A stretch of 64,000 nucleotides of DNA, taken from positions 434,001-498,000 of the forward strand of contig CAWBJY010000002.1 of the NCBI GenBank assembly GCA_963789215.1, in the 5' to 3' direction. Positions 1-8,174 of the stretch are shown here, in pieces; position 1 is the stretch's first letter; each line of letters begins with the position of its first letter. Source of the DNA: Phormidesmis sp963789215. Its GTDB lineage: Bacteria; Cyanobacteriota; Cyanobacteriia; Phormidesmidales; Phormidesmidaceae. The notes beneath the pieces were generated by a model. It did not search any database, was not told the origin of the DNA, and saw nothing but the letters and a program-made list of their open reading frames with translations. The position numbers and the translations under genes were made by a program.

Positions 1-1505
1 TTATTGTCGGCATCAATTGGCACATCACCAGGAGCCACGCGTAAATCGTCTTCTTCGTCAGCCGTCATATAGACCGCTGGTTTGTCCTTAATGATTTGGC
101 CGTTCACGACTGGGAAGAAAGGCGTCTCAATAAAGCCGAAGTCGTTGACTCTCGCGTGAGTAGCCAACGAGCCAATTAGACCTGCGTTAGGTCCTTCAGG
201 CGTTTCAATGGGACAAATCCGACCGTGGTGCGAAGGGTGAATGTCTCGGACGGCAAAGCCTGCTCGCTCACGAGTGAGTCCACCTGGCCCAAGCGCACTG
301 ATTCTACGCTTGTGGGTTAGCTCAGCTAGCGGATTAGTCTGATCCATGAACTGAGACAGCTGACTAGATCCAAAGAATTCCTTAATAGCGGCAACCAAAG
401 GCTTGGGGTTCACCAGCGAAGCAGGAGTCAAAGAATCTGCATCAGATACTGTCATCCGCTCGCGAATAATTCGCTCTAGCCGGTTGAGTCCAACGCGCAC
501 TTGGTTTTGTAACAGCTCTCCCACAGAGCGCACCCGGCGGTTACCCAAGTGGTCAATGTCATCAGGGTTGCCGATGTCAAATTCGAGATTGATCAAGTAG
601 TCAATCGCAGACACAATGTCTTGCGGTGTGAGTACACGAGTGGCCTCTGGAATATTTAGGCGCAGTTTGCGGTTGAGCTTGTGACGACCCACCTTGCCCA
701 AGTCATAGCGCTTGGGATCGAAAAATCGAGAGTCTAGTAGCTGCTGACCACCATTTACAGTAGGCGGCTCACCGGGACGCAGCTTGCGGTATAGCTCCAA
801 TAAAGCTTCTTCTTCGCTGAACTGACCTTCTTTTTCAATCGTTTTTTGAAAGTACTCAGGGTGACGCAGCGAGTCAAAGATTTCGCCGTCGCTTAGACCT
901 AGCGCTTTGAGCAACACCTGTGCAGACAGCTTGCGAGTTTTGTCAATTCGCACCCAAACTAGGTCGTTTTTATCCGTCTCAAACTTCAGCCACGCGCCTC
1001 GGTTCGGAATCAGGTTCGCGGTGTATGTCCGGCGACCGTGCTTATCGGTTTCTGCCTTGTAGTAAACACCAGGGCTACGAACGATTTGGTTCACAATGAC
1101 GCGCTCAGCACCGTTGATGATGAACGTACCGCGATCGGTCATTAACGGCAGGTCGCCGATGAACACCTCTTGCTCTTTAATTTCTCCCGTTTCCTTGTTA
1201 ATCAGGCGGGTAGGAACGTACATTTGTACTGAGTATGTGCTGTCCCGCCGCTTGGCTTCGTCTACCGAGTATTTAGGTGCCTTTAGTCGGTAGTCTTTAC
1301 CTAAAAAGTGCAGCTCTAGCTTACCGGTGTAATCCGTAATAGGCGAGAAGCTTTCTAGCTCTTCGACTAACCCTTCTCCTAAAAACCAGCGGAAACTGGC
1401 TCGTTGGATTTCCACTAAGTCAGGCAGTAGGTGCGTAGGCGTGGTGTTAAGCGCAGCAGGGGTCGTTGCAGTCGCGTCAATGGTAGCTAGAGTAGAGTCA
1501 GTCAT
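1..1505 (-). CDS. rpoB: RNA polymerase beta subunit, N-terminal part (partial)
   Basis: Translating the reverse strand from the ATG at 1505 gives an uninterrupted frame of about 501 codons that runs off the left edge of the window. The protein is the start of the RNA polymerase beta subunit: it contains recognisable stretches such as GTFIINGAERVIVNQ, the fork/rifampicin-region sequence SSQLSQFMDQTNPLAELTHK followed by RRISALGPGGL, and ICPIETPEGPNAGLIGSLA. It is the core catalytic partner of beta prime and binds template and product RNA. The C-terminal half is outside the window. Upstream on the same strand lie tatD and rpsT, the usual cyanobacterial order. A 630 bp gap separates rpoB from tatD and probably carries the rpoB promoter. 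Confidence 0.97.
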   Translation of the reverse strand, partial: MTDSTLATIDATATTPAALNTTPTHLLPDLVEIQRASFRWFLGEGLVEELESFSPITDYTGKLELHFLGKDYRLKAPKYSVDEAKRRDSTYSVQMYVPTRLINKETGEIKEQEVFIGDLPLMTDRGTFIINGAERVIVNQIVRSPGVYYKAETDKHGRRTYTANLIPNRGAWLKFETDKNDLVWVRIDKTRKLSAQVLLKALGLSDGEIFDSLRHPEYFQKTIEKEGQFSEEEALLELYRKLRPGEPPTVNGGQQLLDSRFFDPKRYDLGKVGRHKLNRKLRLNIPEATRVLTPQDIVSAIDYLINLEFDIGNPDDIDHLGNRRVRSVGELLQNQVRVGLNRLERIIRERMTVSDADSLTPASLVNPKPLVAAIKEFFGSSQLSQFMDQTNPLAELTHKRRISALGPGGLTRERAGFAVRDIHPSHHGRICPIETPEGPNAGLIGSLATHARVNDFGFIETPFFPVVNGQIIKDKPAVYMTADEEDDLRVAPGDVPIDADN

Positions 1506-2135
1506 GCGTTTCCTCAAAAAGTCGCGCCGGGCAGGGCAAGCGTTTGGACGGCAGAGTAGTCGGGATCTTTGAAAACAGGAGCTTGTAGTTTGATTACATC
1601 GGGGGCAGATACACTAAGGGACGGAGGCAAACTGAGTATAGAAAGACATTTTTTAGGGTTTGTAAGGTTCGTTGCCAAAGCAATTGATAGCTTAGCTGCA
1701 CTAGATTTTGCCGCTAACGATGAAAGTAGCAGGCTTAAGCGGTACTCAAATCGAGGAACTTTCCCCCTGATTTGCTCCTGTTAAGAATTGTAAAGTTGCT
1801 AGCAAAGTAAAAAGAAGATTCGGAAGAATTCAAGAGTAAGCTCAGTGAATAGTGAATCGATGTAAGGGAAGAAGGTTTGATTGGCTAGGCCTAGGTCACG
1901 AACCTTGACCCTTGCTACACCAGTAGCAGAGCCGCTTTATCTATTCGGAGCAATCGATGAGCAGACGCGGAAAATACAAAAGCAAATTTTGATATATTTT
2001 TGAGTCTATATATCATAATCTAAATTTCGGATCTTAAAAACATCGGATTGTCAAGACAGTCGAATGTGTTAGTGATTTGCTGAACCGTGTTAGATCGGGC
2101 TCTACTTGAATTAACTAGCCGCTCGAACTATCCAT
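1506..2135. other. Intergenic gap upstream of rpoB
   Basis: This 630 bp stretch between rpoB and tatD contains no convincing gene. The only open frame (1569-1784, plus strand) has no family resemblance and no good ribosome site. The DNA becomes AT-rich around 1980-2040, which fits a promoter and 5' leader for rpoB on the minus strand. Short dyads are present near 1890-1930 (GGTCA/TGACC and GCTAC/GTAGC), but neither has a terminator-like T tract. Confidence 0.5.
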
Positions 2136-2942
2136 TCAACTGTTACTGAGCAGTGAGTCGGGCAGTTGAAATAGCTTTTGCGCATTGCAAGTGGTTTGCC
2201 TTGCTAGCTCAAGAAGCGATGTACCCCTAAGCTCGGCTACATGCTCGGCTACATGTCGGACAAACGCAGGCTGGTTGCGCTTCTCTTTTCGCTGAGGGAC
2301 GGGAGAAAGAAAAGGGCAGTCTGTTTCGATTAGCAGTCGATCGCTTGGCACCATTTGTGCCGAAGCCTTCACCTGAGTAGCATTCTTAAATGTGACAATG
2401 CCGCTAAAGCTAACAAAAAATCCTAGATCTAGAAACCGCTGAGTTTCTTCTGGGCTGCCTGTCCAACAGTGCATGACGCCTTTTACGGGGCCGTTCGCTT
2501 TGAAAAATGTCGTCAATACCTCAGCCATCTCATCCGCAGCTTCTCGGCAGTGAATAATTACAGGTAAATCTAAAGACTGCGCAATCTGGAGCTGTGCAAT
2601 GAACGCCTCTTTTTGCAACGCTTTATCGTCAGCTTTGAAGAAGTCTAGGCCCATCTCTCCAATCGCGACGACTTTAGGATCAGAGGCTGCTAAGCGAGCA
2701 ATTGTCTCAGCCGTATCCTCTGTCCACTTATCCATATCTAGGGGATGAAGACCCACCGAAATCGATACTTCCGGATAGCGCTGAGCGATCGCCTGAATTT
2801 TTGGAAACTCAGCCGGTTCAACGCAAGAGTGCACAAGGTGAGCAACCCCTGCTGCTCTCCAAGCCTCAGCAACCTCATCTCGATCGGCATCGTAAGAATC
2901 AAAGTTGATGTGGACGTGAGTATCGACTAGGCGAATGGTCAT
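2136..2942 (-). CDS. tatD: TatD family metal-dependent deoxyribonuclease/hydrolase
   Basis: The 268-residue protein has the full TatD pattern: an N-terminal DTHVHINF metal-binding motif, the EMGLDFF glutamate segment, PVIIHCREA, HCWTG and the late ETDCPFLSP aspartate motif. All metal ligands expected for a TIM-barrel amidohydrolase-fold nuclease are present and the length is normal. TatD proteins cleave DNA with 3'-5' exonuclease activity in a magnesium-dependent way, and some act in RNA or tRNA quality control. It sits between rpsT and rpoB on the same strand, an arrangement common in cyanobacteria. Near the C terminus a 12 bp DNA duplication (2231-2254) doubles a four-residue unit, giving HVAEHVAEL. 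Confidence 0.93.
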   Translation of the reverse strand: MTIRLVDTHVHINFDSYDADRDEVAEAWRAAGVAHLVHSCVEPAEFPKIQAIAQRYPEVSISVGLHPLDMDKWTEDTAETIARLAASDPKVVAIGEMGLDFFKADDKALQKEAFIAQLQIAQSLDLPVIIHCREAADEMAEVLTTFFKANGPVKGVMHCWTGSPEETQRFLDLGFFVSFSGIVTFKNATQVKASAQMVPSDRLLIETDCPFLSPVPQRKEKRNQPAFVRHVAEHVAELRGTSLLELARQTTCNAQKLFQLPDSLLSNS

Positions 2943-3083
2943 ATAGCTTGGGTTATATAGCTAAAACAAGGCTCACTGTGCAATTCGACCTGTGCAATCC
3001 GGCGTAGCAATTAGCGACGCAAAATTAGCAATACCTATGCTACGCAGCATCTAGTTCCGCATTTCTAGTTATGCACTTACTAG

Positions 3084-3383
3084 TTATGCACTTACAGGCT
3101 GCTCGTCTTTCTTTCTAGCTTTGGCAATTTGCGACTTGCGTCTAGCACCTGCATTACGGTGTAAAACGCCTCGCTTTACAGCCTTGTCGATTTTGCTGTA
3201 AGCCGCAGACATGCGCTCGTCTACCAGCTTTGTGTTCTCTTCAGATGGATCGCTTCCAAGCGTCTCAAGCGCTTCGTGATAGCGCTTGGTTAACGTCTTC
3301 ACAGCAGACTTGTACGCCTTGTTACGCAACCGATTCCGCTCTGCAACTCGAATTCGTTTAATCGCAGATTTAGTATTTGCCAC
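3084..3383 (-). CDS. rpsT: 30S ribosomal protein S20
   Basis: This 99-residue, very basic protein begins MANTKSAIKRIRVAERNR, the standard start of bacterial S20, which binds 16S rRNA during early 30S assembly. The start codon is GTG at 3383, supported by an AAGG Shine-Dalgarno sequence seven bases upstream. That AAGG is the end of a perfect 12 bp inverted repeat in the leader (see the regulatory entry), suggesting translational control. The 3' end overlaps a 15 bp tandem duplication at 3065-3094 that includes the stop codon. It is divergent from hisD and precedes tatD and rpoB. Confidence 0.97.
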   Translation of the reverse strand: MANTKSAIKRIRVAERNRLRNKAYKSAVKTLTKRYHEALETLGSDPSEENTKLVDERMSAAYSKIDKAVKRGVLHRNAGARRKSQIAKARKKDEQPVSA

Positions 3384-3390
3384 GGCTTGC

Positions 3391-3462
3391 CCTTATCAAT
3401 TCAGTAAGACTATTAGAATTAGCAATCATAGCATCGAATTGATAAGGTGTGCGCATCAATTC
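3391..3462 (-). promoter_or_regulatory. rpsT leader with two competing hairpins, one sequestering the ribosome site
   Basis: Read as rpsT mRNA, three segments occur in order: GAATTGAT (3462-3455), CCTTATCAATTC (3447-3436) and GAATTGATAAGG (3402-3391). The middle segment can pair with the first (8 bp, 11-base loop) or with the third (12 bp perfect, 33-base loop). The third segment ends in the AAGG that serves as Shine-Dalgarno for the GTG start at 3383. Pairing 2 with 3 would therefore hide the ribosome site, and pairing 1 with 2 would free it. The sequence complementarity is certain. The switching role is inference, although S20 translational autoregulation is known in E. coli. Confidence 0.6.
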
Positions 3463-3621
3463 CGTTGCGCCACCTGCCTATACCTATTCGAGAAACTCTC
3501 ATACATACATGGGTTGCCCTTTAGAATTCCACGCTAAGCTGATAGATAGGAGCCTATTGGCCTTCCCCTTCGTACTACTGCCTAGCTGACTGCGACTTGT
3601 TCCCTCCACCTTCTTCCCCAC

Positions 3622-4923
3622 ATGCTGCGAATCATCCATCAGCTAAGTGAAGCGAGATCAGAGCTTCGACGAATTTGCGATCGCACTCATGACGCTCAGG
3701 TCACGGGTAAGGAAAACACGGTTCGCGAAATCATTGCGGCCGTGCAAAAAACGGGTGATGAAGCGCTAATTCACTACACCGAAAAATTCGATCGGCAGAC
3801 GCTGACTGCCAAGACGCTGCGAGTAGATGGAGCCAGAATGGATGCGGCCTATCAGCAGATCTCTCAAGACTTGCTGAAGGCGATTCAAAAAGCCTGCAAA
3901 AATATTGAGCGATTCCATCGCCAGCGGTTACCTAAGAGCTGGGTTACCTTTGAGGAAAATGGCGTTGTGCTCGGCAAAAGATACACGCCGGTTGAAAAGG
4001 CGGGTATTTACGTTCCAGGTGGGCGAGCTAGCTATCCTAGTACGGTGATGATGAACGCGATCCCAGCCAAAGTTGCTGGGGTTTCACGCATTGTGATGGT
4101 GACACCAATTGGCTCAGACGGTAGCTTGAGTCCGGCTGTGCTCGTCGCCGCGCAAGAATCTGGTGTAGAAGAAATTTATCAGGTGGGCGGTGCGCAGGCG
4201 ATCGCAGCGCTAGCCTATGGCACTCAAACCATTCCTAACGTAGATGTAATTACAGGCCCCGGGAACATCTACGTCACCTTGGCCAAAAAACAGGTGTATG
4301 GCACGGTCGGTATTGATTCTTTGGCAGGCCCTTCGGAGGTACTAGTCATTGCTGATGGCACCGCAAATCCTCAACATGTGGCCGCCGATTTGCTGGCCCA
4401 AGCAGAACACGATCCTATGGCTGCAGCCGTGCTGATTACAACAGAGGATGCTTTGGCTAAAGCCGTTGCGATTGAAGTGGAGAAGCAGTTAGCGCATCAT
4501 CCGCGTCAGGAACTGACTGAAAAGGCGATCGCTCACTACGGCGTTGCCATTGTGGTCGATAATTTGTCGACCGCCGCCGAGCTATCAAATCTCTTTGCCC
4601 CAGAGCATCTAGAACTCGAAATTGCCGATCCCTGGGATTTGCTTAATCACATCACCCAAGCTGGCGCAATTTTCTTAGGACATGATACGCCCGAGGCCGT
4701 AGGTGACTACATCGCAGGGCCCAACCACACGCTGCCTACTTCGGGGGCAGCTCGCTACGCGTCTCCACTGAGCACCGAGACATTCATGAAGCACACTAGC
4801 TTAGTTCAGTACTCTAGAGCGGCGTTAGACGATATCTCTACCGACATTGATGCGCTCACTCGAGCGGAAGGGTTGCCCTCTCACGGTGACTCAGTTCGTA
4901 TGCGCGTAGAAGACAAGTCGTAG
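3622..4923 (+). CDS. hisD: Histidinol dehydrogenase
   Basis: The 433-residue protein is HisD, which oxidises L-histidinol to L-histidine in two NAD-dependent steps using zinc. Diagnostic segments are present in order: YVPGGRASYPSTVMMNAIPA, the ITGPGNIYVTLAKK motif, DSLAGPSEVLVIAD, LLAQAEHDP with zinc-ligand residues, and the C-terminal GPNHTLPTSGAARYASPLS. Length is normal. It is transcribed divergently from rpsT. Its last 43 bp overlap, tail to tail, with the convergent Uma2-like gene on the other strand. Confidence 0.97.
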   Translation: MLRIIHQLSEARSELRRICDRTHDAQVTGKENTVREIIAAVQKTGDEALIHYTEKFDRQTLTAKTLRVDGARMDAAYQQISQDLLKAIQKACKNIERFHRQRLPKSWVTFEENGVVLGKRYTPVEKAGIYVPGGRASYPSTVMMNAIPAKVAGVSRIVMVTPIGSDGSLSPAVLVAAQESGVEEIYQVGGAQAIAALAYGTQTIPNVDVITGPGNIYVTLAKKQVYGTVGIDSLAGPSEVLVIADGTANPQHVAADLLAQAEHDPMAAAVLITTEDALAKAVAIEVEKQLAHHPRQELTEKAIAHYGVAIVVDNLSTAAELSNLFAPEHLELEIADPWDLLNHITQAGAIFLGHDTPEAVGDYIAGPNHTLPTSGAARYASPLSTETFMKHTSLVQYSRAALDDISTDIDALTRAEGLPSHGDSVRMRVEDKS

Positions 4924-5615
4924 CGGTAAGCGAAAGAGAAGGGTAGCGCGCTGCTTTTGTAAGTTTGCTGGCCTTTGAGCGTGCGCGTCACAAAGTAGAG
5001 CGGGACAGGTTCTTGCAGTGTGACAATAAGGGGCACCCCGTTTGGAGCGGCGCGATCGCCAACCTGTAGCCTGCGATGACTTTGGTAGCCCGATGCGCTT
5101 GGCCGTTGATAAAGCCTGAGCTCAGCGCTGTTGAGTTCGAGCGACCAGTAGTCAGAGATGCCCGATTGAGCGTACAGTTGAGCGCGAGCTTCACTGCTAG
5201 CGCTAACGCAGCTTTCTACAATGTCGATGACCCAAACAATCTCGGAGTTTAACAGAGGCTGAGAACTCATGGCCTCTGTACCGCTGCTGCGCACTACAAT
5301 GGCTGGCTTCAAACAGCTAGATTCGCTCAGTTGAACAGCAGGCCCCATCTGCACTTCAAACCTACAATCTGTAGCGGAGGGCTTACAATCTGTAGCGGAT
5401 GGAACTAGCAGCCTCTCTACTAACTCTGCTTTTAGAAAACGCTGAAGCTGCCACTGCAACAGCCGTAGTCGCTGCATCTGTGCTGTATCACGCGATAATA
5501 GGCGCACGCTTCCTTCAAGGAGTTCAAACAGATCTCGCTCTGCTTTTGGCTGTTGCTGAACCCAGCGGAAATATTGATCGACTGAAAGCCGACTGGCTAG
5601 ACTTTCTTCAGGCAC
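4881..5615 (-). CDS. Uma2 (DUF820)-like PD-(D/E)XK nuclease-fold protein, probably inactive
   Basis: This 244-residue protein resembles the Uma2/DUF820 family that is expanded in cyanobacteria. The segment EIVWVIDIVES followed by ARAQLYAQSGISDYWSLE is the typical core strand and helix (consensus YxxxGIxEYWxVD). The usual PD aspartate position reads KPAIVV, and the conserved lysine after the core strand is replaced (SSEARAQLYA), so the nuclease site looks degraded. A 21 bp tandem duplication (5363-5404) gives a repeated seven-residue unit PSATDCK/PSATDCR. The C terminus runs 43 bp into the end of hisD. A fully intact paralogue lies at 55923-56486. Biological function of the family is unknown. 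Confidence 0.7.
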   Translation of the reverse strand: MPEESLASRLSVDQYFRWVQQQPKAERDLFELLEGSVRLLSRDTAQMQRLRLLQWQLQRFLKAELVERLLVPSATDCKPSATDCRFEVQMGPAVQLSESSCLKPAIVVRSSGTEAMSSQPLLNSEIVWVIDIVESCVSASSEARAQLYAQSGISDYWSLELNSAELRLYQRPSASGYQSHRRLQVGDRAAPNGVPLIVTLQEPVPLYFVTRTLKGQQTYKSSALPFSFAYRYDLSSTRIRTESP

Positions 5616-5743
5616 TTCTCTGCGGGCAAAATCGGGCGATGGTCATGGCGTTGAAGGCACTCAGTGCCTGCTACAACCATAAAGCTAAAACCGCAACGTC
5701 AACCATAACTTTCTAATACAACCGCTCTATGTTCTGCTGGTTT

Positions 5744-6055
5744 TTATCTGTTTATCTTTGAAGGTTCTGGCTCCGAAGGTTCTGGATAGTCGCCTAGCGT
5801 TTCTCTATTTTCTGCGACCCATTTCACGATATTTTTTGCCATCAATGACTTATGGCGAATCGCCCGCAGTGCTTTAGCCATGTCTAGCTCTGCGGCTGTA
5901 CCAGGATGAGACAGGTCGAACATGCCTGTGGTCACCAGATCGATTATGCCGAACTCCGAGTCCATGTAGGTAAACGTATCTAGAAAATGCAGCGCACTTT
6001 CCCAACAGGGTGGATTAATATTCAGTTCTGTATCGGTCGCCCACATGGTGTTCAC
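5744..6055 (-). CDS. Small acidic protein of unknown function
   Basis: A 103-residue frame beginning at GTG (6055), with an AAGGAGAG ribosome site about 14 bases upstream; an internal ATG at 6046 is the alternative start. The sequence has aromatic residues near the N terminus (MWATDTELN, CWESALHFLDTF) and a proline/glutamate-rich end (PEPSEPEPSK). No signal peptide or membrane segment is visible and I do not recognise the family. The strong ribosome site and its intergenic position support a real gene. It shares no operon with a known function. Confidence 0.55.
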   Translation of the reverse strand: MNTMWATDTELNINPPCWESALHFLDTFTYMDSEFGIIDLVTTGMFDLSHPGTAAELDMAKALRAIRHKSLMAKNIVKWVAENRETLGDYPEPSEPEPSKINR

Positions 6056-6250
6056 TTGCTTACCTAACTCTCCTTAAAAGACAGATTTGTCGCCGTGCGC
6101 ACTCGCACCACAAGCCTTGTTTTCCCAAAGCCTGAATGCCTTGTAACAATTGGGATGCAGGTTCAGCATTTATACTTTGACCGCTTCTTTCTCTACATCA
6201 AAACCTCATCTAAATAACTCAATAAAACCGCAAACTTCCCTCCTTTCTTT

Positions 6251-7270
6251 ATGCAGCAAGCAATCGTTTCAGCTTTTGGCGGCCCAGAAAATTTATGCGT
6301 GAAAACAGTAGGCTCCGTTCAGCCTAAGGCGACCGAAGTCGCAATCCGGCTCACTAGCGTGGGTCTTAACCAAGCAGATCTGATGGCTCGTCGAGGTGAA
6401 TATCGGCTCAGTTCTGGTGAACCGCCTTTTACACCTGGTATAGAAGGCGGTGGCACAATTATTGCCGTCGGTTCTCAAGTTACTGACCGTCACGTGGGTC
6501 AAAGAGTCATTCTGACGATTTCAGCACCTTATAAGGTGGGCACTTACCGCTCCCAATTTGTCACCGCTGCGGTGAACACTGTTGTCGTTCCCGATGGGAT
6601 TCCCGATGACTTAATAGGTGCGCTATGGCTTCCTTTTGCGACTGCCTGGGGTGCGCTTATCTGGCGGCAGAATCTACAGCCTGGACAAATTCTAATGCTG
6701 CCAGCCGCTAGTAGCAGTGTTGCGATCGCAGCGAGCCAAATTGCTAAATCCGTCGGTGCAACTGTGATTGGTACAACTACTAGCCCTGAAAAAGTGGACG
6801 CGCTACAGCGACTCTCTGCTGCAAGATACGACTACCTCATTGTTACATCAGCAAATGCTGCTGAAGAGAGCACCGAACCCTGGTGGAGGCAGATTAAAAA
6901 GATAACCGGTGGTAGAGGTGTAGATGTTATTTTCGATCCGGTTGCGGCTGGAGACTTCCTCCACCACGAAATTCGTTTGCTAGCTAAGGGCGGAACGCTT
7001 TGGGTTTACGGTCTTTTGGGAATGCCCGGCACGGTTGATGTGTCTCCTCTTATCCGTAAGGATGCAGCTATTCGAGGATGGCTATTGAATTCCCTAGTCG
7101 GCACGCCTGCCGAGCCAGAAGCTTATCAACACATCTTAAAAAACGTGGCCGCAGGCATCTATCAACTGCCTATCGCTGAAACGTTTTCTTTAGAGCAAGT
7201 TTGTGATGCTCACAAGGCAATGGAGAGCGGATCTCATATCGGTAAATATATCCTGAGACCTTCGCCCTGA
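6251..7270 (+). CDS. Zinc-free NADPH:quinone oxidoreductase-like MDR enzyme
   Basis: The 339-residue protein belongs to the medium-chain dehydrogenase/reductase superfamily. It has the N-terminal GroES-like fold (GLNQADLMARRGEYR, then FTPGIEGGGTIIAVG) and a Rossmann domain with the nucleotide loop LPAASSSVAIAASQIAKSVG and GGRGVDVIFDPV. It lacks the catalytic-zinc cysteine/histidine set of true alcohol dehydrogenases, which places it with quinone oxidoreductases that reduce quinones or enals with NADPH. Physiological substrate cannot be read from sequence. It is a single-gene unit preceded by an AT-rich region and followed by a long gap. Confidence 0.85.
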   Translation: MQQAIVSAFGGPENLCVKTVGSVQPKATEVAIRLTSVGLNQADLMARRGEYRLSSGEPPFTPGIEGGGTIIAVGSQVTDRHVGQRVILTISAPYKVGTYRSQFVTAAVNTVVVPDGIPDDLIGALWLPFATAWGALIWRQNLQPGQILMLPAASSSVAIAASQIAKSVGATVIGTTTSPEKVDALQRLSAARYDYLIVTSANAAEESTEPWWRQIKKITGGRGVDVIFDPVAAGDFLHHEIRLLAKGGTLWVYGLLGMPGTVDVSPLIRKDAAIRGWLLNSLVGTPAEPEAYQHILKNVAAGIYQLPIAETFSLEQVCDAHKAMESGSHIGKYILRPSP

Positions 7271-8174
7271 GACTAACCGTAAGTAATTTGATTTGCTAGC
7301 GCCATTTGTATAGCTACCTGATTAAATACAGCTCCTTAGTTGAAATTGGCACAGGAGTATTCAGCCCTACTCATTAAACCGATAGTTCAACAACTTTTAG
7401 TTCAACAACTTTTGTTGTTGTGTTTTCCGATTGAATCGATGCTCACCCAAAAAAACAGAGACAATGCTGATTGTTTAACAACGAGACTAACTGCTTGGAT
7501 ACGCTTTTTATCCAACAATTAAAACTAATAGGTTCAGCAAATAAACCGAAATTAAAAATGTTTTTTCGCTTTTAATCGAAATTTTTACCGATTCAGCGCA
7601 ATCTTTAAAGATCCGCTATTCCGCTTAGATGAAACCAAGAAATATTGTTGCATCGAGATTCGTCAGGTTTGACATACGTGAGGATACGGATATTTTTGTT
7701 CCAACCTCTGCCTGCTGTCTGTATTTACCGGCTCTTAGATTTAATAACGCATCAAGCTCAATTGTTATCATTCTAACTACGTAAGTGTATCTGTGCAAAA
7801 CGACTGTAACCTGGACGTATCAAGTGATGTTGCTATGAGTGGGGTGAGGGCAATCTCCCCCTGGTGGTTTCTTCCCAAATTTGTCTATCTTCATTTAGGA
7901 AGGTAACTGAGTGATGACGTATAGATCAATTAATCTTGTTCTATATGTCATCAACACTCAGCTGCTTCAATGAAGACAAAATCAATCTGAAATAACTGCA
8001 ATTGACTAAATGTTGTTAGCAGCTAGATAGAAAGAGGTTAGAAAAACTATCTCCCTCTATTTGATTTTCTCCTTCCACGCAACGTTAGCAACCAGTGCTT
8101 TTTTAAAGTTACTTGTTTAAGGTGCTTAATAAGCCTTGCTAGCGTGCGCTACTTTTGCAAAGGGTGTTCTGCTC
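7271..8174. other. Long AT-rich intergenic region before the caspase-STAND gene
   Basis: About 900 bp without a convincing gene. It holds a 15 bp tandem duplication at 7384-7413 and the long imperfect inverted repeat at 7879-7983 described separately. A 60-codon plus-strand frame (7340-7522) is low complexity, spans the duplication and is rejected. The promoter of the caspase-STAND gene is expected in the last 150 bases. Confidence 0.5.
7879..7983. repeat. Imperfect inverted repeat of about 105 bp
   Basis: The left half (7879-7924) and the reverse complement of the right half (7941-7983) align along nearly their whole length: ATTTGTC, CTTCATT, CTGAGTG, ATGAC and TATAG all recur in order, separated by small indels and a few substitutions. 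The central loop is 16 bases (7925-7940). This could be a decayed MITE, or DNA that folds as a long hairpin RNA. No terminal target-site duplication can be confirmed and no T tract makes it a terminator. It sits about 190 bases before the caspase-STAND gene. Confidence 0.6.

Noticed and set aside
1569..1784. Plus-strand 71-codon frame in the rpoB upstream gap
   Set aside because: No family resemblance, poor start context, and the region is expected to be rpoB leader.
5399..5716. Plus-strand 105-codon frame opposite the Uma2-like gene
   Set aside because: It lies antisense to a gene with recognisable Uma2 motifs, has alanine/leucine-rich shadow composition and no ribosome site.
7340..7522. 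Plus-strand 60-codon frame
   Set aside because: Low complexity, spans a tandem duplication, and has no ribosome site.
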